A stretch of DNA of 64,000 bases from Nocardioides cavernae (GTDB taxonomy: Bacteria; Actinomycetota; Actinomycetes; Propionibacteriales; Nocardioidaceae), in NCBI RefSeq assembly GCF_013410035.1, contig NZ_JACCBW010000005.1:176907-240906 (forward strand). The letters run 5' to 3'. This document shows, one piece after another, positions 44,529 through 54,169 of this stretch (positions are counted from its first letter, which is position 1; every line of letters begins with the position of its first letter). Below the pieces are notes generated by a model. The model was not told where the DNA came from and did no database searches. It worked only from the letters and a program-made list of their open reading frames with translations. Position numbers and translations under genes: made by a program.

Positions 44529-47500
44529 ATGCGCTCACCCGCGCTCCCCTCGCCGCGCCATGTCGCGGCAGGAGCCGGTCTGGCCCTCTTGGCGGCCGGA
44601 CTCACCCCCTTCGCAGCTTCCGCGAACCCCGAAGGCACCGACCTCGTCATCAGTGAGGTGTTCGGAGGCGGCGGCAACAGCGGTGCCCCTTTCAAGAACG
44701 ACTTCATCGAGCTGCAGAACCCGACGGCCAACGAGGTCGACCTGGCGCAGTACGGGATCGTCTACCTCGCGGCCAACGGCAACCCCGGTGGCTCCCACGG
44801 CCTCACGGGCACCATCGCGCCCGGTGGCAAGTTCCTCATCCAGGAGGGCGCCGGCGCCGGCGCGGGTGTGGCCCTGCCGACCCCCGACGCCACCTACACC
44901 CTCGGGCTCGGGGCGACGAACGGCACCGTCAAGCTGACGAAGGGGGGCGCGGACGTCGACGTCGTCGGATTCGGCAGCGCCACCGTCCGCGAGGGAACGG
45001 CAGCAGGCGCGCTCTCGAACTCGACCGCTGCGTCGCGCAACGCTGCGGGCGCCGACACCGACAACAACTCGGTCGACTTCACCGTCGGCACGCCGGTCCC
45101 GGAGAACTCCGGTCCGTCGACCCCGGCCGGCCTCGAGGCCACCTCGCCGGGCAACAAGACCGGCCAGGTCGGCTCGCCGATCGCGACCTTCACGCTCGCC
45201 GCAAGCGGCGGGACCGCGCCGTACACCTGGTCGGTGACCGGCCTCCCCGCGGGCGTCGAGGCGACGACCGCGGGTGTCGTCTCCGGCACCCCGACGGCGA
45301 CCGGGACGTTCAACGTCACGGCCACCGCGACCGACTCCGCCACCCCGGCCGCCAGCGACGAGGTGGGCTTCACGTTCACCATCAGCCCGGCAGCGGCGCT
45401 CGTCCCGATCGCGCAGATCCAGGGCACCGGTGCGACCACCCCGGTCAGCGGGCAGGGCGTCAAGACGCGCGGCGTCGTGACCGCCTCCTACCCGACCGGC
45501 GGCCTCAACGGCTTCTACATCCAGACCCCGGGCGCCGACACGCCCGACGCGTCCGACGCCGTCTTCGTGTGGGGCGGCACCAACGGCTTCACCACCTACC
45601 CCGCGATCGGCGACTCCGTCGAGGTCACGGGCGTGGCCGGTGAGAACGGTGGCCAGACCCAGATCAACGCCACCCTGGGCTCGGTCACCGCGATCGCCTC
45701 GCTGGGCGAGGTGACCCCGAAGACCACGATCCCCGGCACCACCTGCGCGCTCCCGGGGGCCACGTGCGAGACCGTGGCCGCCCTGGCGTCCGCACGCGAG
45801 GCCATGGAGGGTGAGCTCCTCGAGCCCACCGCCGACTTCACCGTGACCGACGTCTACGACGGCAGCCCGTTCTGGCCCGGGAACACCACGTCGCCGGCCA
45901 TGTACGGCGAGATCGGCCTCGCCGCCGGCTCCGACCAGCCGCTGGTCACCCCGACCGAGCTCTACGACGCGCAGACCGAGGCGACGCTCATCGCCCAGCG
46001 CACGGCGTACAACAACGCCCGCCGCATCGTCCTCGACGACGGCTCGAGCCTCAACTACGCCGTGACCGCGAGCAACACCGACCAGCCGTTCCCGTGGCTG
46101 ACCGCGGACCACGCGGTGCGCGTGGGTGCCGCCGTCACGTTCCCGGAGCCGGTCGTCTTCACGGAGGGCTTCAGCACCTGGCGCCTCCTGCCCACCACGC
46201 GCGTGGTCGGCAAGCCGACGGCCTCGCAGCCCCAGGTCGAGCAGACCCGCGCGGACAACCTGGCCCCCCAGGACGTCGGCGGTGACATCAAGCTGGCCAC
46301 GTTCAACGTCCTGAACTTCTTCCCGACCACCGGCGAGGAGTTCGTGGGCTCGGGCGGCACCTGCAGCTGGTACACCGACCGGCAGGGCAACCGCATCACG
46401 GTCGACTCGTGCAACCCCAACGGCCCGCGCGGCGCCGCCAACCAGGCGAGCCTGGAGCGGCAGCAGGCCAAGATCGTCGCAGCCATCAACGGCTCCGGGG
46501 CGCACATCGTCTCGCTCGAGGAGCTCGAGAACTCGGCGAAGTTCGGCAAGGACCGCGACTTCGCGATCGGCAAGCTCGTCGACGCGCTCAACGTGGGCAA
46601 CGCCGGGAAGTGGGCCTACGCCCCCTCGCCGACCGGCGCGGACCTCCCGCCGCTGGCCGACGAGGACGTCATCCGCACCGGCTTCATCTACCAGCCCGCC
46701 GCCGTGGCCCTCGTGGGCACCTCGAAGATCCTGGTCGGCAGCGCGGCGTTCGGCAACGCACGCGAGCCGCTCGCCCAGGCCTTCAAGCAGGTCGGCACGG
46801 ACGACGCCGACGCCTTCGCCGTCGTCGTCAACCACTTCAAGTCCAAGGGTTCGGGCACCAACGACGGCACCGGGCAGGGCAACGCCAACCCGGACCGCGT
46901 CGCGCAGGCCAACGCCCTGGTGACCTTCGCCGACGCCTTCAAGACCGCGCGTGGGATCTCGCGGGTCTTCCTCGCCGGCGACTTCAACGCCTACACCCAC
47001 GAGGACCCGATCCAGGTCCTCAACGACGCCGGGTACACCAACCTGGAGTCCGACACCGAGGGCGAGGAGAGCTACAACTTCGACGGCATGATCGGCTCGC
47101 TCGACCACGTCCTGGCCAACGACGAGGCCCTGGCCGACGTCGAGGGCGTCGACATCTGGGACATCAACGCCAGCGAGTCCGTCTACTACGAGTACAGCCG
47201 GTTCAACTCGAACGCGACCAACCTCTACGCCGCCACGCCGTTCAAGTCCTCCGACCACAACCCGGAGATCATCGGCATCAACACGGCGGCCGCACCGGCC
47301 GGACCGGTCGAGGTCCAGGTGCTCGGCACCAACGACTTCCACGGACGACTGCTCAACAACACCGGGTCCCCGTTCCCGAACGACGCTGGTGCGGCGGTCC
47401 TCGCGGGCGCGGTGAAGCAGCTGCGCGGCGAGAAGCCCAACACCGTGTTCGCCGCGGCGGGCGACCTGATCGGTGCCTCCACGTTCGAGTCGTTCATCCA

Positions 47501-49862
47501 GAAGGACGTCCCGACCATCGATGCCCTCAACGAGGCCGGCCTGGAGGTGTCGGCGGTGGGCAACCACGAGTTCGACGCCGGCTACTCCGACCTGGTCGAC
47601 CGCGTCATCCCGCTCGCGGACTGGACGTACCTCGGCGCCAACGTGAAGAAGCCGGGTGCGCCCGCCGACGACCTCCTCGAGTCCACCTGGGTCAAGGAGA
47701 TGGACGGCGTGCAGGTCGGCTTCATCGGTGCCGTCACCGAGCACCTCGACGAGCTGGTCTCCCCGGCCGGCATCGAGGGCGTGGAGATCGAGGACGTCGT
47801 CGCCGCCACCAACCGCGAGGCGAACGCCCTCAAGGCCGCCGGTGTCGACGTCATCGTGCTGCTCGTGCACGAGGGTGCCCCCAGCACCTCGTGCGCGACC
47901 ATGGACGACGACCCTGCCTCGGACTTCGGCTCGATCATCAACGGTGTCAACGACAACGTGGACGCCATCGTGTCGGGGCACACCCACCTCGCGTACAACT
48001 GCTCGTTCCCGGTGCCCGGCTGGACCGGCCGCCCCGTGACCGAGCGCCCGGTCGTCTCGGCCGGTCAGTACGGCACGCGCCTGAACCAGCTGCTGTTCGA
48101 GGTCGACGCCGCCACGGGTGAGGTGCAGGCCAAGACGCAGAACCTGCTCGACCTGGAGAGCGCCACCGGTGCCGCCCTCTACCCGGTGGACGCCGACACC
48201 AAGGCCATCGTGGACGCAGCGGTCGCCCAGGCAGAGACGCTCGGCAGCGTCGAGCTCGGCAAGATCGACGGCCCCTTCTACCGTGCCAAGCTCGCTGACG
48301 GCACGACGGAGAACCGCGGCAACGAGTCGACGCTCGGCAACCTGGTGGCCGAGGTCCAGAGGTGGGCCACCCCGGCCACCGTCGGGGGCGCGGAGATCGC
48401 GTTCATGAACCCCGGCGGCCTCCGTGCCGACATGGTGGGCAACGCGGGCGACTTCCCGCGCACCCTGACCTACCGGCAGGCAGCCAACGTCCAGTCCTTC
48501 GCCAACACGCTGGTGAACATGGACATGACCGGTGCCCAGATCAAGGCCGTGCTCGAGCAGCAGTGGCAGCCGGCCGGTGCGAGCCGACCCTTCCTGCGCC
48601 TCGGTGTCTCGGAGGGCTTCACCTACACCTACGACGCCACGAAGCCCGCGGGCTCGCGCATCACGGCGATGTGGCTCGACGGTGAGCCGGTCGGGCTGAC
48701 CACGTCCTACTCGGTGACGGCGAACTCGTTCCTGGCGGGCGGTGGCGACAACTTCGGCGCCTTCAACCAGGCGATGGGCAAGCAGGACACCGGCAAGGTG
48801 GACCTCGCCGCGATGGTCGAGTACATGGACGAGTTCGCCAACGCGGCGGAGGGCGACGAGCCCCTCGCGGTCGACTACTCGCAGCGTGCGGTCAACGTGG
48901 CGTTCCCGGCGGGAGCGCCGGCGAGCTACGGATCGGGCGACACGATCGAGCTCTCGCTCTCCTCTCTCTCGATGAGCGGTCCCGGCGACGTGACCGACAC
49001 CGAGCTCGAGGTGGCGCAGGGGGGCAAGGTCCTCGGCACCGCCACGGTCACCACCGCGGTGCAGGCATCCCTGCCGGGCTTCGACGAGACCGGCACCGCC
49101 GACGTCGAGGTCGAGGCGCCGACCTGCGTCACCGGGGACCTCCCGCTCACGCTGACCGGCAACAACACGGGCACCGTGGTGCGCGTGCCGGTGGAGCTGA
49201 CGGGCCCGGAGTGCATCGCCACCATGGTCGCCGGCACCGACCTCACCCTCGAGGAGGGCTCGGCCGGTTCGATCGCCGTCTCGGTCACCCCCGCGACGGC
49301 CACCGGTGACGTCGTCCTCGGGCTGGGCCAGATGACCCTGGACGCCACGCTGGTCGACGGCAAGGCGACGATCCCGCTGGCGGCCGGTGCGCTGCCGGTG
49401 GGCGTGCACCCGCTCCGGCTCACCTATGTCGGGGACGACCTGCACGCCTCGTCGTCGAGCACGGTCACGGTCACGGTGAAGGCCAAGGCCGTCACCACGC
49501 CGCCGACCACGCCGCCGACCACGCCCCCGACCACGCCCCCGACCACGCCGCCGACCGCGCCCCCGGGCGTGCCGGACAAGGTGGACCCGACCCTCAAGCC
49601 CGTCGACGCCACGGGCACCGTGGGCGAGAAGGTCCGCTTCGTGATCAAGGTGAAGGCCGGTGACGAGAAGGCCAGCGGCTGGATCACGGTCAAGGTCAAG
49701 GGCGCCAAGAAGGCGTACCGGTTCAAGGTCAAGGACGGCAAGGCGGTCGTCAAGCTGCCGGCCTTCGCGCGTCCCGGCACCAAGAAGCTCGTGGTGCGCT
49801 ACCTCGGCGACGACACCGTCAAGCGCGAGAAGACGGTGGTGAAGCTGAAGATCAGGCGCTGA
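44529..49862 (+). CDS. Exported ExeM-type nuclease fused to a 5'-nucleotidase
   Basis: A 1,777-residue secreted protein. Order: signal peptide (1-33), lamin-tail domain (about 36-165), Ig-like He_PIG region (about 205-285), OB-fold region (about 293-380), endonuclease/exonuclease/phosphatase domain (about 585-910; DIKLATFNVLNFF, SLEELEN, LAGDFNAY, SSDHNPE), then a complete 5'-nucleotidase (about 930-1460; LGTNDFHGR, GDLIGAS, GNHEFD, SGHTHLAYN, and the C-terminal nucleotide-binding NRGNESTLGNL and FMNPGGLRADM), a Pro/Thr linker and a basic Ig-like end. It would cut extracellular DNA and dephosphorylate the nucleotides. The ATG at 44529 has GGAG at 6 nt; an upstream ATG at 44478 lacks one. The 153-bp gap before it holds only promoter-like sequence. 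Confidence 0.92.
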   Translation: MRSPALPSPRHVAAGAGLALLAAGLTPFAASANPEGTDLVISEVFGGGGNSGAPFKNDFIELQNPTANEVDLAQYGIVYLAANGNPGGSHGLTGTIAPGGKFLIQEGAGAGAGVALPTPDATYTLGLGATNGTVKLTKGGADVDVVGFGSATVREGTAAGALSNSTAASRNAAGADTDNNSVDFTVGTPVPENSGPSTPAGLEATSPGNKTGQVGSPIATFTLAASGGTAPYTWSVTGLPAGVEATTAGVVSGTPTATGTFNVTATATDSATPAASDEVGFTFTISPAAALVPIAQIQGTGATTPVSGQGVKTRGVVTASYPTGGLNGFYIQTPGADTPDASDAVFVWGGTNGFTTYPAIGDSVEVTGVAGENGGQTQINATLGSVTAIASLGEVTPKTTIPGTTCALPGATCETVAALASAREAMEGELLEPTADFTVTDVYDGSPFWPGNTTSPAMYGEIGLAAGSDQPLVTPTELYDAQTEATLIAQRTAYNNARRIVLDDGSSLNYAVTASNTDQPFPWLTADHAVRVGAAVTFPEPVVFTEGFSTWRLLPTTRVVGKPTASQPQVEQTRADNLAPQDVGGDIKLATFNVLNFFPTTGEEFVGSGGTCSWYTDRQGNRITVDSCNPNGPRGAANQASLERQQAKIVAAINGSGAHIVSLEELENSAKFGKDRDFAIGKLVDALNVGNAGKWAYAPSPTGADLPPLADEDVIRTGFIYQPAAVALVGTSKILVGSAAFGNAREPLAQAFKQVGTDDADAFAVVVNHFKSKGSGTNDGTGQGNANPDRVAQANALVTFADAFKTARGISRVFLAGDFNAYTHEDPIQVLNDAGYTNLESDTEGEESYNFDGMIGSLDHVLANDEALADVEGVDIWDINASESVYYEYSRFNSNATNLYAATPFKSSDHNPEIIGINTAAAPAGPVEVQVLGTNDFHGRLLNNTGSPFPNDAGAAVLAGAVKQLRGEKPNTVFAAAGDLIGASTFESFIQKDVPTIDALNEAGLEVSAVGNHEFDAGYSDLVDRVIPLADWTYLGANVKKPGAPADDLLESTWVKEMDGVQVGFIGAVTEHLDELVSPAGIEGVEIEDVVAATNREANALKAAGVDVIVLLVHEGAPSTSCATMDDDPASDFGSIINGVNDNVDAIVSGHTHLAYNCSFPVPGWTGRPVTERPVVSAGQYGTRLNQLLFEVDAATGEVQAKTQNLLDLESATGAALYPVDADTKAIVDAAVAQAETLGSVELGKIDGPFYRAKLADGTTENRGNESTLGNLVAEVQRWATPATVGGAEIAFMNPGGLRADMVGNAGDFPRTLTYRQAANVQSFANTLVNMDMTGAQIKAVLEQQWQPAGASRPFLRLGVSEGFTYTYDATKPAGSRITAMWLDGEPVGLTTSYSVTANSFLAGGGDNFGAFNQAMGKQDTGKVDLAAMVEYMDEFANAAEGDEPLAVDYSQRAVNVAFPAGAPASYGSGDTIELSLSSLSMSGPGDVTDTELEVAQGGKVLGTATVTTAVQASLPGFDETGTADVEVEAPTCVTGDLPLTLTGNNTGTVVRVPVELTGPECIATMVAGTDLTLEEGSAGSIAVSVTPATATGDVVLGLGQMTLDATLVDGKATIPLAAGALPVGVHPLRLTYVGDDLHASSSSTVTVTVKAKAVTTPPTTPPTTPPTTPPTTPPTAPPGVPDKVDPTLKPVDATGTVGEKVRFVIKVKAGDEKASGWITVKVKGAKKAYRFKVKDGKAVVKLPAFARPGTKKLVVRYLGDDTVKREKTVVKLKIRR
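49493..49562. repeat. Pro/Thr-linker tandem repeat
   Basis: Consecutive 12-bp units of the type CCGACCACGCCG/C encode TTPP repeats in the linker before the last Ig-like domain of the nuclease-nucleotidase. Confidence 0.8.
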
Positions 49863-49873
49863 CCTGACACGTG

Positions 49874-49907
49874 CGGCCCGGTCGCCCCTTCGGGGTCGGC
49901 CGGGCCG
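49874..49907 (+). terminator. Hairpin terminator after the nuclease-nucleotidase gene
   Basis: CGGCCCGG (49874-49881) pairs with CCGGGCCG (49900-49907); inside is a second CCCC/GGGG stem with a TTC loop. It starts 11 bp after the stop codon and is followed by a short T-containing tail. It separates the two paralogous genes into distinct transcripts. Confidence 0.7.
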
Positions 49908-50000
49908 TTCGTGCGTTCCTCCGCCCGTGGACGCGTCTGGCGCGAAAAAGTCCGGGTTAGGGTGACGCGACTCGCACGCACTCAACCGAAAGGCCACCTC

Positions 50001-52346
50001 GTGTCAGCAACCCGACCCGGCGGCAAGCTCGCGCTCGCCGCCACCCTGACGGGGCTCGTCGCAGCCCCGCTCGCCGTCATCGCGACGGCCGCGCCGGCCC
50101 AGTCAGCCGTCGTCCAGATCCAGATCCTCGGCACCAACGACTTCCACGGCCGTCTCCTGTCGAACACCAGCAACGGTGCCCAGGAGGCCGGTGCAGCCCA
50201 GTTCGCCGGAGCGGTGAAGCAGCTGGAGGCGGACTTCGACGGCCCGACCGTCTTCGCGGCCGCGGGCGACCTGATCGGTGCCTCGACCTTCGAGTCGTTC
50301 ATCCAGCGCGACAAGCCCACCATCGACGCCCTCAACGCCGCCGGGCTCGACGTCTCGGCCGCGGGCAACCACGAGTTCGACGGCGGCTACGGGGACCTGG
50401 TCAACCGCGTGATGGCGGCTGCGGACGACACCACCAACGCCGAGGGCGGCGCGAACTGGCAGTACCTCGCGGCCAACGTCCGCAAGAAGTCCGACAACAG
50501 CTACGCACTCCCGGACGTCACCGCTCGCACGTCCGACGCCAACGACGCGTCGAACGGCGGCACGTGGTCCACGACCGTCGGCGGCGTCAAGGTCGGATTC
50601 GTCGGCGCCGTGACCGAGGACCTCCCGACCCTGGTGTCCCCGGCGGGAATCGCCGACGTCAAGGTCACGTCGATCGTCGACGAGGTGAAGGCCGGCGCCG
50701 CCGCCCTGAAGGCGGACGGCGCCGACGTCGTGGTGATGCTCGTCCACGAGGGCGCGGCGGCGAACACGGCGGACCCGTGCGCCGGCACGTCCGACGCCAG
50801 TGCGTTCGGCAAGATCGTGACCGGCGTGGGCTCGAGCGTCAGCGCCATCATCTCCGGCCACACCCACCAGAAGTACACCTGCCTCGTCGGCAGCGTCCCG
50901 GTCGTGTCAGCCGGGCAGTACGGCACCAACCTCAACCGGCTCCGGCTGACGGTGGACACCGACACCAACGCCGTCACCTTCGCACCGGGCGACATCGACG
51001 TCGTGCAGGCCAACCAGGTCTCGGTCACCGACCCGGACGCCGTGGCGACCAAGAACGCGGTCCAGGCGAGCGTCACCGCCGCCAGCGCCAAGGCCGAGGT
51101 CCTCGGCGCCCGTGAGCTCGGCAAGCTCGGCGGTCCGTTCAACCGCGCCAAGCTCGCCGACGGCACCACCGAGAACCGCGGCGGTGAGTCCACGCTCGGC
51201 AACCTCGTCGCCGAGGTGCAGCGCTGGGCGACGTCGACCCCGGAGGCCGGCGCCGCGCAGATCGCCTTCATGAACCCGGGTGGTCTCCGTCAGGACATGA
51301 CCGGGACCAACGGCGCGCTGACCTACAAGCAGGCAGCCGTCGTGCAGCCGTTCGCCAACACGCTGGTCAACATGAAGATGACGGGCGCACAGATCAAGAA
51401 CGCGCTCGAGCAGCAGTGGCAGCGCCGCGTCGACGGCACGGTCCCGTCGGTCAACTTCCTGCGTCTCGGTGTCTCGGAGGGCTTCTTCTCCACCTACGAC
51501 CCGACGAAGCCCGAGGGCAGCCGCATCACGGGCATGTGGCTCAACGGCAAGGCCGTCGAGCCCGCCACGACCTACTCGGTCACGGTGAACTCGTTCCTCG
51601 CCGGCGGCGGTGACAACTTCCACGCCTTCAAGGACGCCAGCGCCAAGCGTGACACGGGCAAGTCCGACCTCCAGGCGATGGTCGACTACATGGCGGCCAA
51701 GGCCGCCACGACGCCGCTCCCGGTCAACAAGGCGCAGCGCCAGGTCGGTGTCTCCTGGCCGGCCGGTGCACCGCGCTTCTACCGTCTGGGCCAGGAGCTG
51801 AAGCTCAACCTGTCCTCGCTCGCGATGAGCACCGCGGCTGACGCCAAGGACGCCACCCTGGCCGTCAAGGTGGGCAACGCGGCGGTGGCGGCCACGCCGG
51901 TCGACAACACCATCGGCACCACGGCCAACGACGAGTCCGGCAGGAGCGCCGTCACCGTCGAGCTGAAGGGCAAGGTCCGCAAGGGCAAGCAGCTGCTGAC
52001 CTTCACCGGCCCGACGACCGGCACGACGTTCTCGCTCCCGGTCGACATCCGCAAGGCCAAGGGCGAGGTGAAGGCGCGCGTCAGGCCGGGTCGCGTCGTC
52101 GCCGGCAAGACCCGCGCCCGGGTCAAGATCAAGGCCAGCGCCCTCGGGATCACGTCGGTGACCGGCAAGGTCGTCGTCAAGGTCGGCGGCAAGAAGTACA
52201 CCGCCAAGCTCAAGAAGGGCAAGGCGATCGTCCGCCTCGCGAAGTTCTCCAAGGCGGGCAAGAAGCGCGTCGTGGTGAAGTACGCCGGCAGCCAGAAGGT
52301 CCGCACCAAGCAGACCGTCGTCAAGCTGAAGGTGCGTCGTCGCTGA
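50001..52346 (+). CDS. Exported 5'-nucleotidase (UshA type)
   Basis: A 781-residue secreted protein. Signal peptide about 1-33 (ends AQSA); calcineurin-like metal site LGTNDFHGR, GDLIGAS, GNHEFD and SGHTHQK; 5_nucleotid_C domain with NRGGESTLGNLVAEVQRWA and FMNPGGLRQDM; C-terminal basic Ig-like module ending KLKVRRR. It hydrolyses extracellular nucleotides to nucleosides and phosphate. It is a close paralogue of the C-terminal half of the preceding gene, matching it over the whole catalytic unit. GTG start with AAGG upstream; an upstream ATG-less frame to 49911 has no ribosome site. Confidence 0.92.
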   Translation: MSATRPGGKLALAATLTGLVAAPLAVIATAAPAQSAVVQIQILGTNDFHGRLLSNTSNGAQEAGAAQFAGAVKQLEADFDGPTVFAAAGDLIGASTFESFIQRDKPTIDALNAAGLDVSAAGNHEFDGGYGDLVNRVMAAADDTTNAEGGANWQYLAANVRKKSDNSYALPDVTARTSDANDASNGGTWSTTVGGVKVGFVGAVTEDLPTLVSPAGIADVKVTSIVDEVKAGAAALKADGADVVVMLVHEGAAANTADPCAGTSDASAFGKIVTGVGSSVSAIISGHTHQKYTCLVGSVPVVSAGQYGTNLNRLRLTVDTDTNAVTFAPGDIDVVQANQVSVTDPDAVATKNAVQASVTAASAKAEVLGARELGKLGGPFNRAKLADGTTENRGGESTLGNLVAEVQRWATSTPEAGAAQIAFMNPGGLRQDMTGTNGALTYKQAAVVQPFANTLVNMKMTGAQIKNALEQQWQRRVDGTVPSVNFLRLGVSEGFFSTYDPTKPEGSRITGMWLNGKAVEPATTYSVTVNSFLAGGGDNFHAFKDASAKRDTGKSDLQAMVDYMAAKAATTPLPVNKAQRQVGVSWPAGAPRFYRLGQELKLNLSSLAMSTAADAKDATLAVKVGNAAVAATPVDNTIGTTANDESGRSAVTVELKGKVRKGKQLLTFTGPTTGTTFSLPVDIRKAKGEVKARVRPGRVVAGKTRARVKIKASALGITSVTGKVVVKVGGKKYTAKLKKGKAIVRLAKFSKAGKKRVVVKYAGSQKVRTKQTVVKLKVRRR

Positions 52347-52375
52347 CGGCGTGACCGCATGACCGCTTGAGGCTC

Positions 52376-52412
52376 GCGGCCCTCGTCCTGCTCAGCGCAG
52401 GGCGAGGGCCGC
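52376..52412. terminator. Bidirectional terminator overlapping the GH15 coding end
   Basis: GCGGCCCTCGTCCT (52376-52389) pairs with 52399-52412 over 14 bp with one G-U pair, loop 9 nt. The GH15 stop codon lies in the loop, so the right arm is coding. It serves the convergent 5'-nucleotidase gene as well. Confidence 0.7.
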
Positions 52413-54158
52413 TTGCACGAGCGCGAGGTGGCTGAAGGCCTGCGGGAAGTTGCCCGCCATCCGGCCGTGGTCGGCGTCGTACTCCTCCGACAGCAGCCCG
52501 ACGTCGTTCGTCAGGCCGCACAGGCGGTCCATCAGCGCGCCTGCCTCGTCGCGCCGCCCGGCGGCCGCCAGGGCGGAGACGAGCCAGAAGGAGCAGGCCA
52601 GGAACGGGTGCTCGTCGCCGGAGAGGCCGTCCACCCCGGTCTCGGTGCGGTAGCGCAGCAGCAGGCCGTCGGCGTCGAGGTCCGCCATCACCGCGTCGAT
52701 GGTGCCGAGCACGCGCGGGTCGTCGCCGGGCAGGAACCCCACCAGGGGGATGTTGAGCAGGGCGGCGTCCACCTCCGAGGTGTCGTAGTGCTGGGTGAAG
52801 GTGCCCCTCTCGACGTCGTAGCCCTTGTCGAGGATCTCCTCGCGCACCCGGTCGCGCAGGTCGCGCCACCGCTCGAGCGGCCCCTCGAGGCCGTGCTCCT
52901 CGATGGCCTTGACCCCGCGGTCGAAGGCGACCCACACCATCAGCCTTGAGTGGGTGAAGTGGCGTTGCGGCCCGCGGATCTCCCAGAGCCCGTTGTCCGG
53001 CTCGTCCCAGTGCTCGGCCAGCTCGTCGACGAGGGCACGCTGCAGCGACCACGAGTTCCGGGTCTCGGTGAGCCCGGCCTCGCGCGCCAGCTCGAGGGCG
53101 ATCATGACCTCGCCGAGCACGTCGTTCTGCCGCTGCGACACCGCGCCGTTGCCGATGCGCACCGGCGTGCTGCCGGCGTACCCGGGCAGGTGCGGGAGCT
53201 CGAGCTCCGGCAGCTGCCGGCCGCCGTCGACGGTGTACATGATCTGCAGGTCCGCCGGGTCGCCGGCCACGGCACGCAGCAGCCAGCGACGCCACTCCAG
53301 CGCCTCCTCGTCGTAACCGGCGCCGAGGAGTGACTCGAGGGTGAGGGCGGCGTCGCGCAGCCAGCAGAAGCGGTAGTCCCAGTTGCGCTCGCCGCCGAAG
53401 TCCTCCGGCAACGACGTGGTCGGCGCCGCGACGATGCCGCCGGTCTCGGCGTGCGTCATGAGCAGCAGCGTCAGCAGGCTGCGGCGGACCTGGTCGGCGT
53501 GCGGGACGTCCTCGGGGGACCGGGCCGACCAGGCGCGCTGCTGGTCGGTGGTCGCGTCGATGCGCTCGTCGAACCCCATCGGCTCCGGCACGTCGCGCCA
53601 CGACTGCACCCACGTCGTGGAGAACGTGAGCTCGTCGCCCTCGGACAGGTCGAACTCGTCGCTGTGGTGGCCCCCGTGGCCGTGCGGCAGGCGCGGGCCC
53701 CGGAGCACGAACTTGTCCGGACCGGCGACCGCGACCACGACCTCGTGGCCGTGGGCACGCTCCCTCGACACCCACGGGCGCACCCGCCCGTAGTCCGTGC
53801 GCACGACCCAGTCGTGCCGGATGCGCACGCTGCCGCGCGTGCAGGTGAGACGGCGCACGACGTCGGCGCGGCTGTCGTTGGTGGGCATCACGTCGAGCAG
53901 CACCACCTCGCCGGTCGACGTGGTGAACGTGGTCTCCAGCAGGGCGGTGCCGTCGACGTAGCGGCGACTCGTCGACACGACCTCGTCGGCAGGGGCGAGC
54001 AGCCAGCGGCCGTGCTCCTCCGTGCCGAGGAGGGCGGCGAAGCAGGCGGGGGAGTCGAACCTGGGCAGGCACAGCCAGTCGATCGATCCGTCCTTGCCGA
54101 CCAGCGCGGCCGTGCCCCGGTCGCCGATGAGTGCGTAGTCCTCGATGGGGAGAGCCAT
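52392..54158 (-). CDS. Glycoside hydrolase family 15 protein (trehalase- or glucoamylase-like)
   Basis: A 588-residue cytoplasmic enzyme. The start MALPIEDYALIGDRGTAALV and DGSIDWLCLPRFDSPACF form the N-terminal beta domain; the (alpha/alpha)6 barrel contains NWDYRFCWLRDAALTL, a hallmark of bacterial GH15 enzymes, and a later EEYD segment near the C-terminus that likely supplies the second catalytic acid. Related actinobacterial proteins include a phosphate-dependent trehalase in mycobacteria (recalled), so trehalose is the best-guess substrate; a glucan is also possible. No signal peptide is seen. The promoter is shared, overlapping, with divergent cinA. Confidence 0.88.
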   Translation of the reverse strand: MALPIEDYALIGDRGTAALVGKDGSIDWLCLPRFDSPACFAALLGTEEHGRWLLAPADEVVSTSRRYVDGTALLETTFTTSTGEVVLLDVMPTNDSRADVVRRLTCTRGSVRIRHDWVVRTDYGRVRPWVSRERAHGHEVVVAVAGPDKFVLRGPRLPHGHGGHHSDEFDLSEGDELTFSTTWVQSWRDVPEPMGFDERIDATTDQQRAWSARSPEDVPHADQVRRSLLTLLLMTHAETGGIVAAPTTSLPEDFGGERNWDYRFCWLRDAALTLESLLGAGYDEEALEWRRWLLRAVAGDPADLQIMYTVDGGRQLPELELPHLPGYAGSTPVRIGNGAVSQRQNDVLGEVMIALELAREAGLTETRNSWSLQRALVDELAEHWDEPDNGLWEIRGPQRHFTHSRLMVWVAFDRGVKAIEEHGLEGPLERWRDLRDRVREEILDKGYDVERGTFTQHYDTSEVDAALLNIPLVGFLPGDDPRVLGTIDAVMADLDADGLLLRYRTETGVDGLSGDEHPFLACSFWLVSALAAAGRRDEAGALMDRLCGLTNDVGLLSEEYDADHGRMAGNFPQAFSHLALVQAALALR

Positions 54159-54163
54159 GCGGC

Positions 54164-54169
54164 TAGTGT
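54164..54169 (+). promoter_or_regulatory. -10 element of cinA, overlapping the GH15 promoter
   Basis: TAGTGT is 7 nt before the cinA ATG. On the other strand the overlapping GACACT (54170-54165) is 6 nt before the GH15 ATG. The two starts are only 18 bp apart. Confidence 0.5.

Noticed and set aside
44535..49997. An 1,820-codon open frame antisense to the nuclease-nucleotidase gene
   Set aside because: Arg/Gly/Val-rich shadow translation with no motifs; the plus-strand frame has a signal peptide and full domain set.
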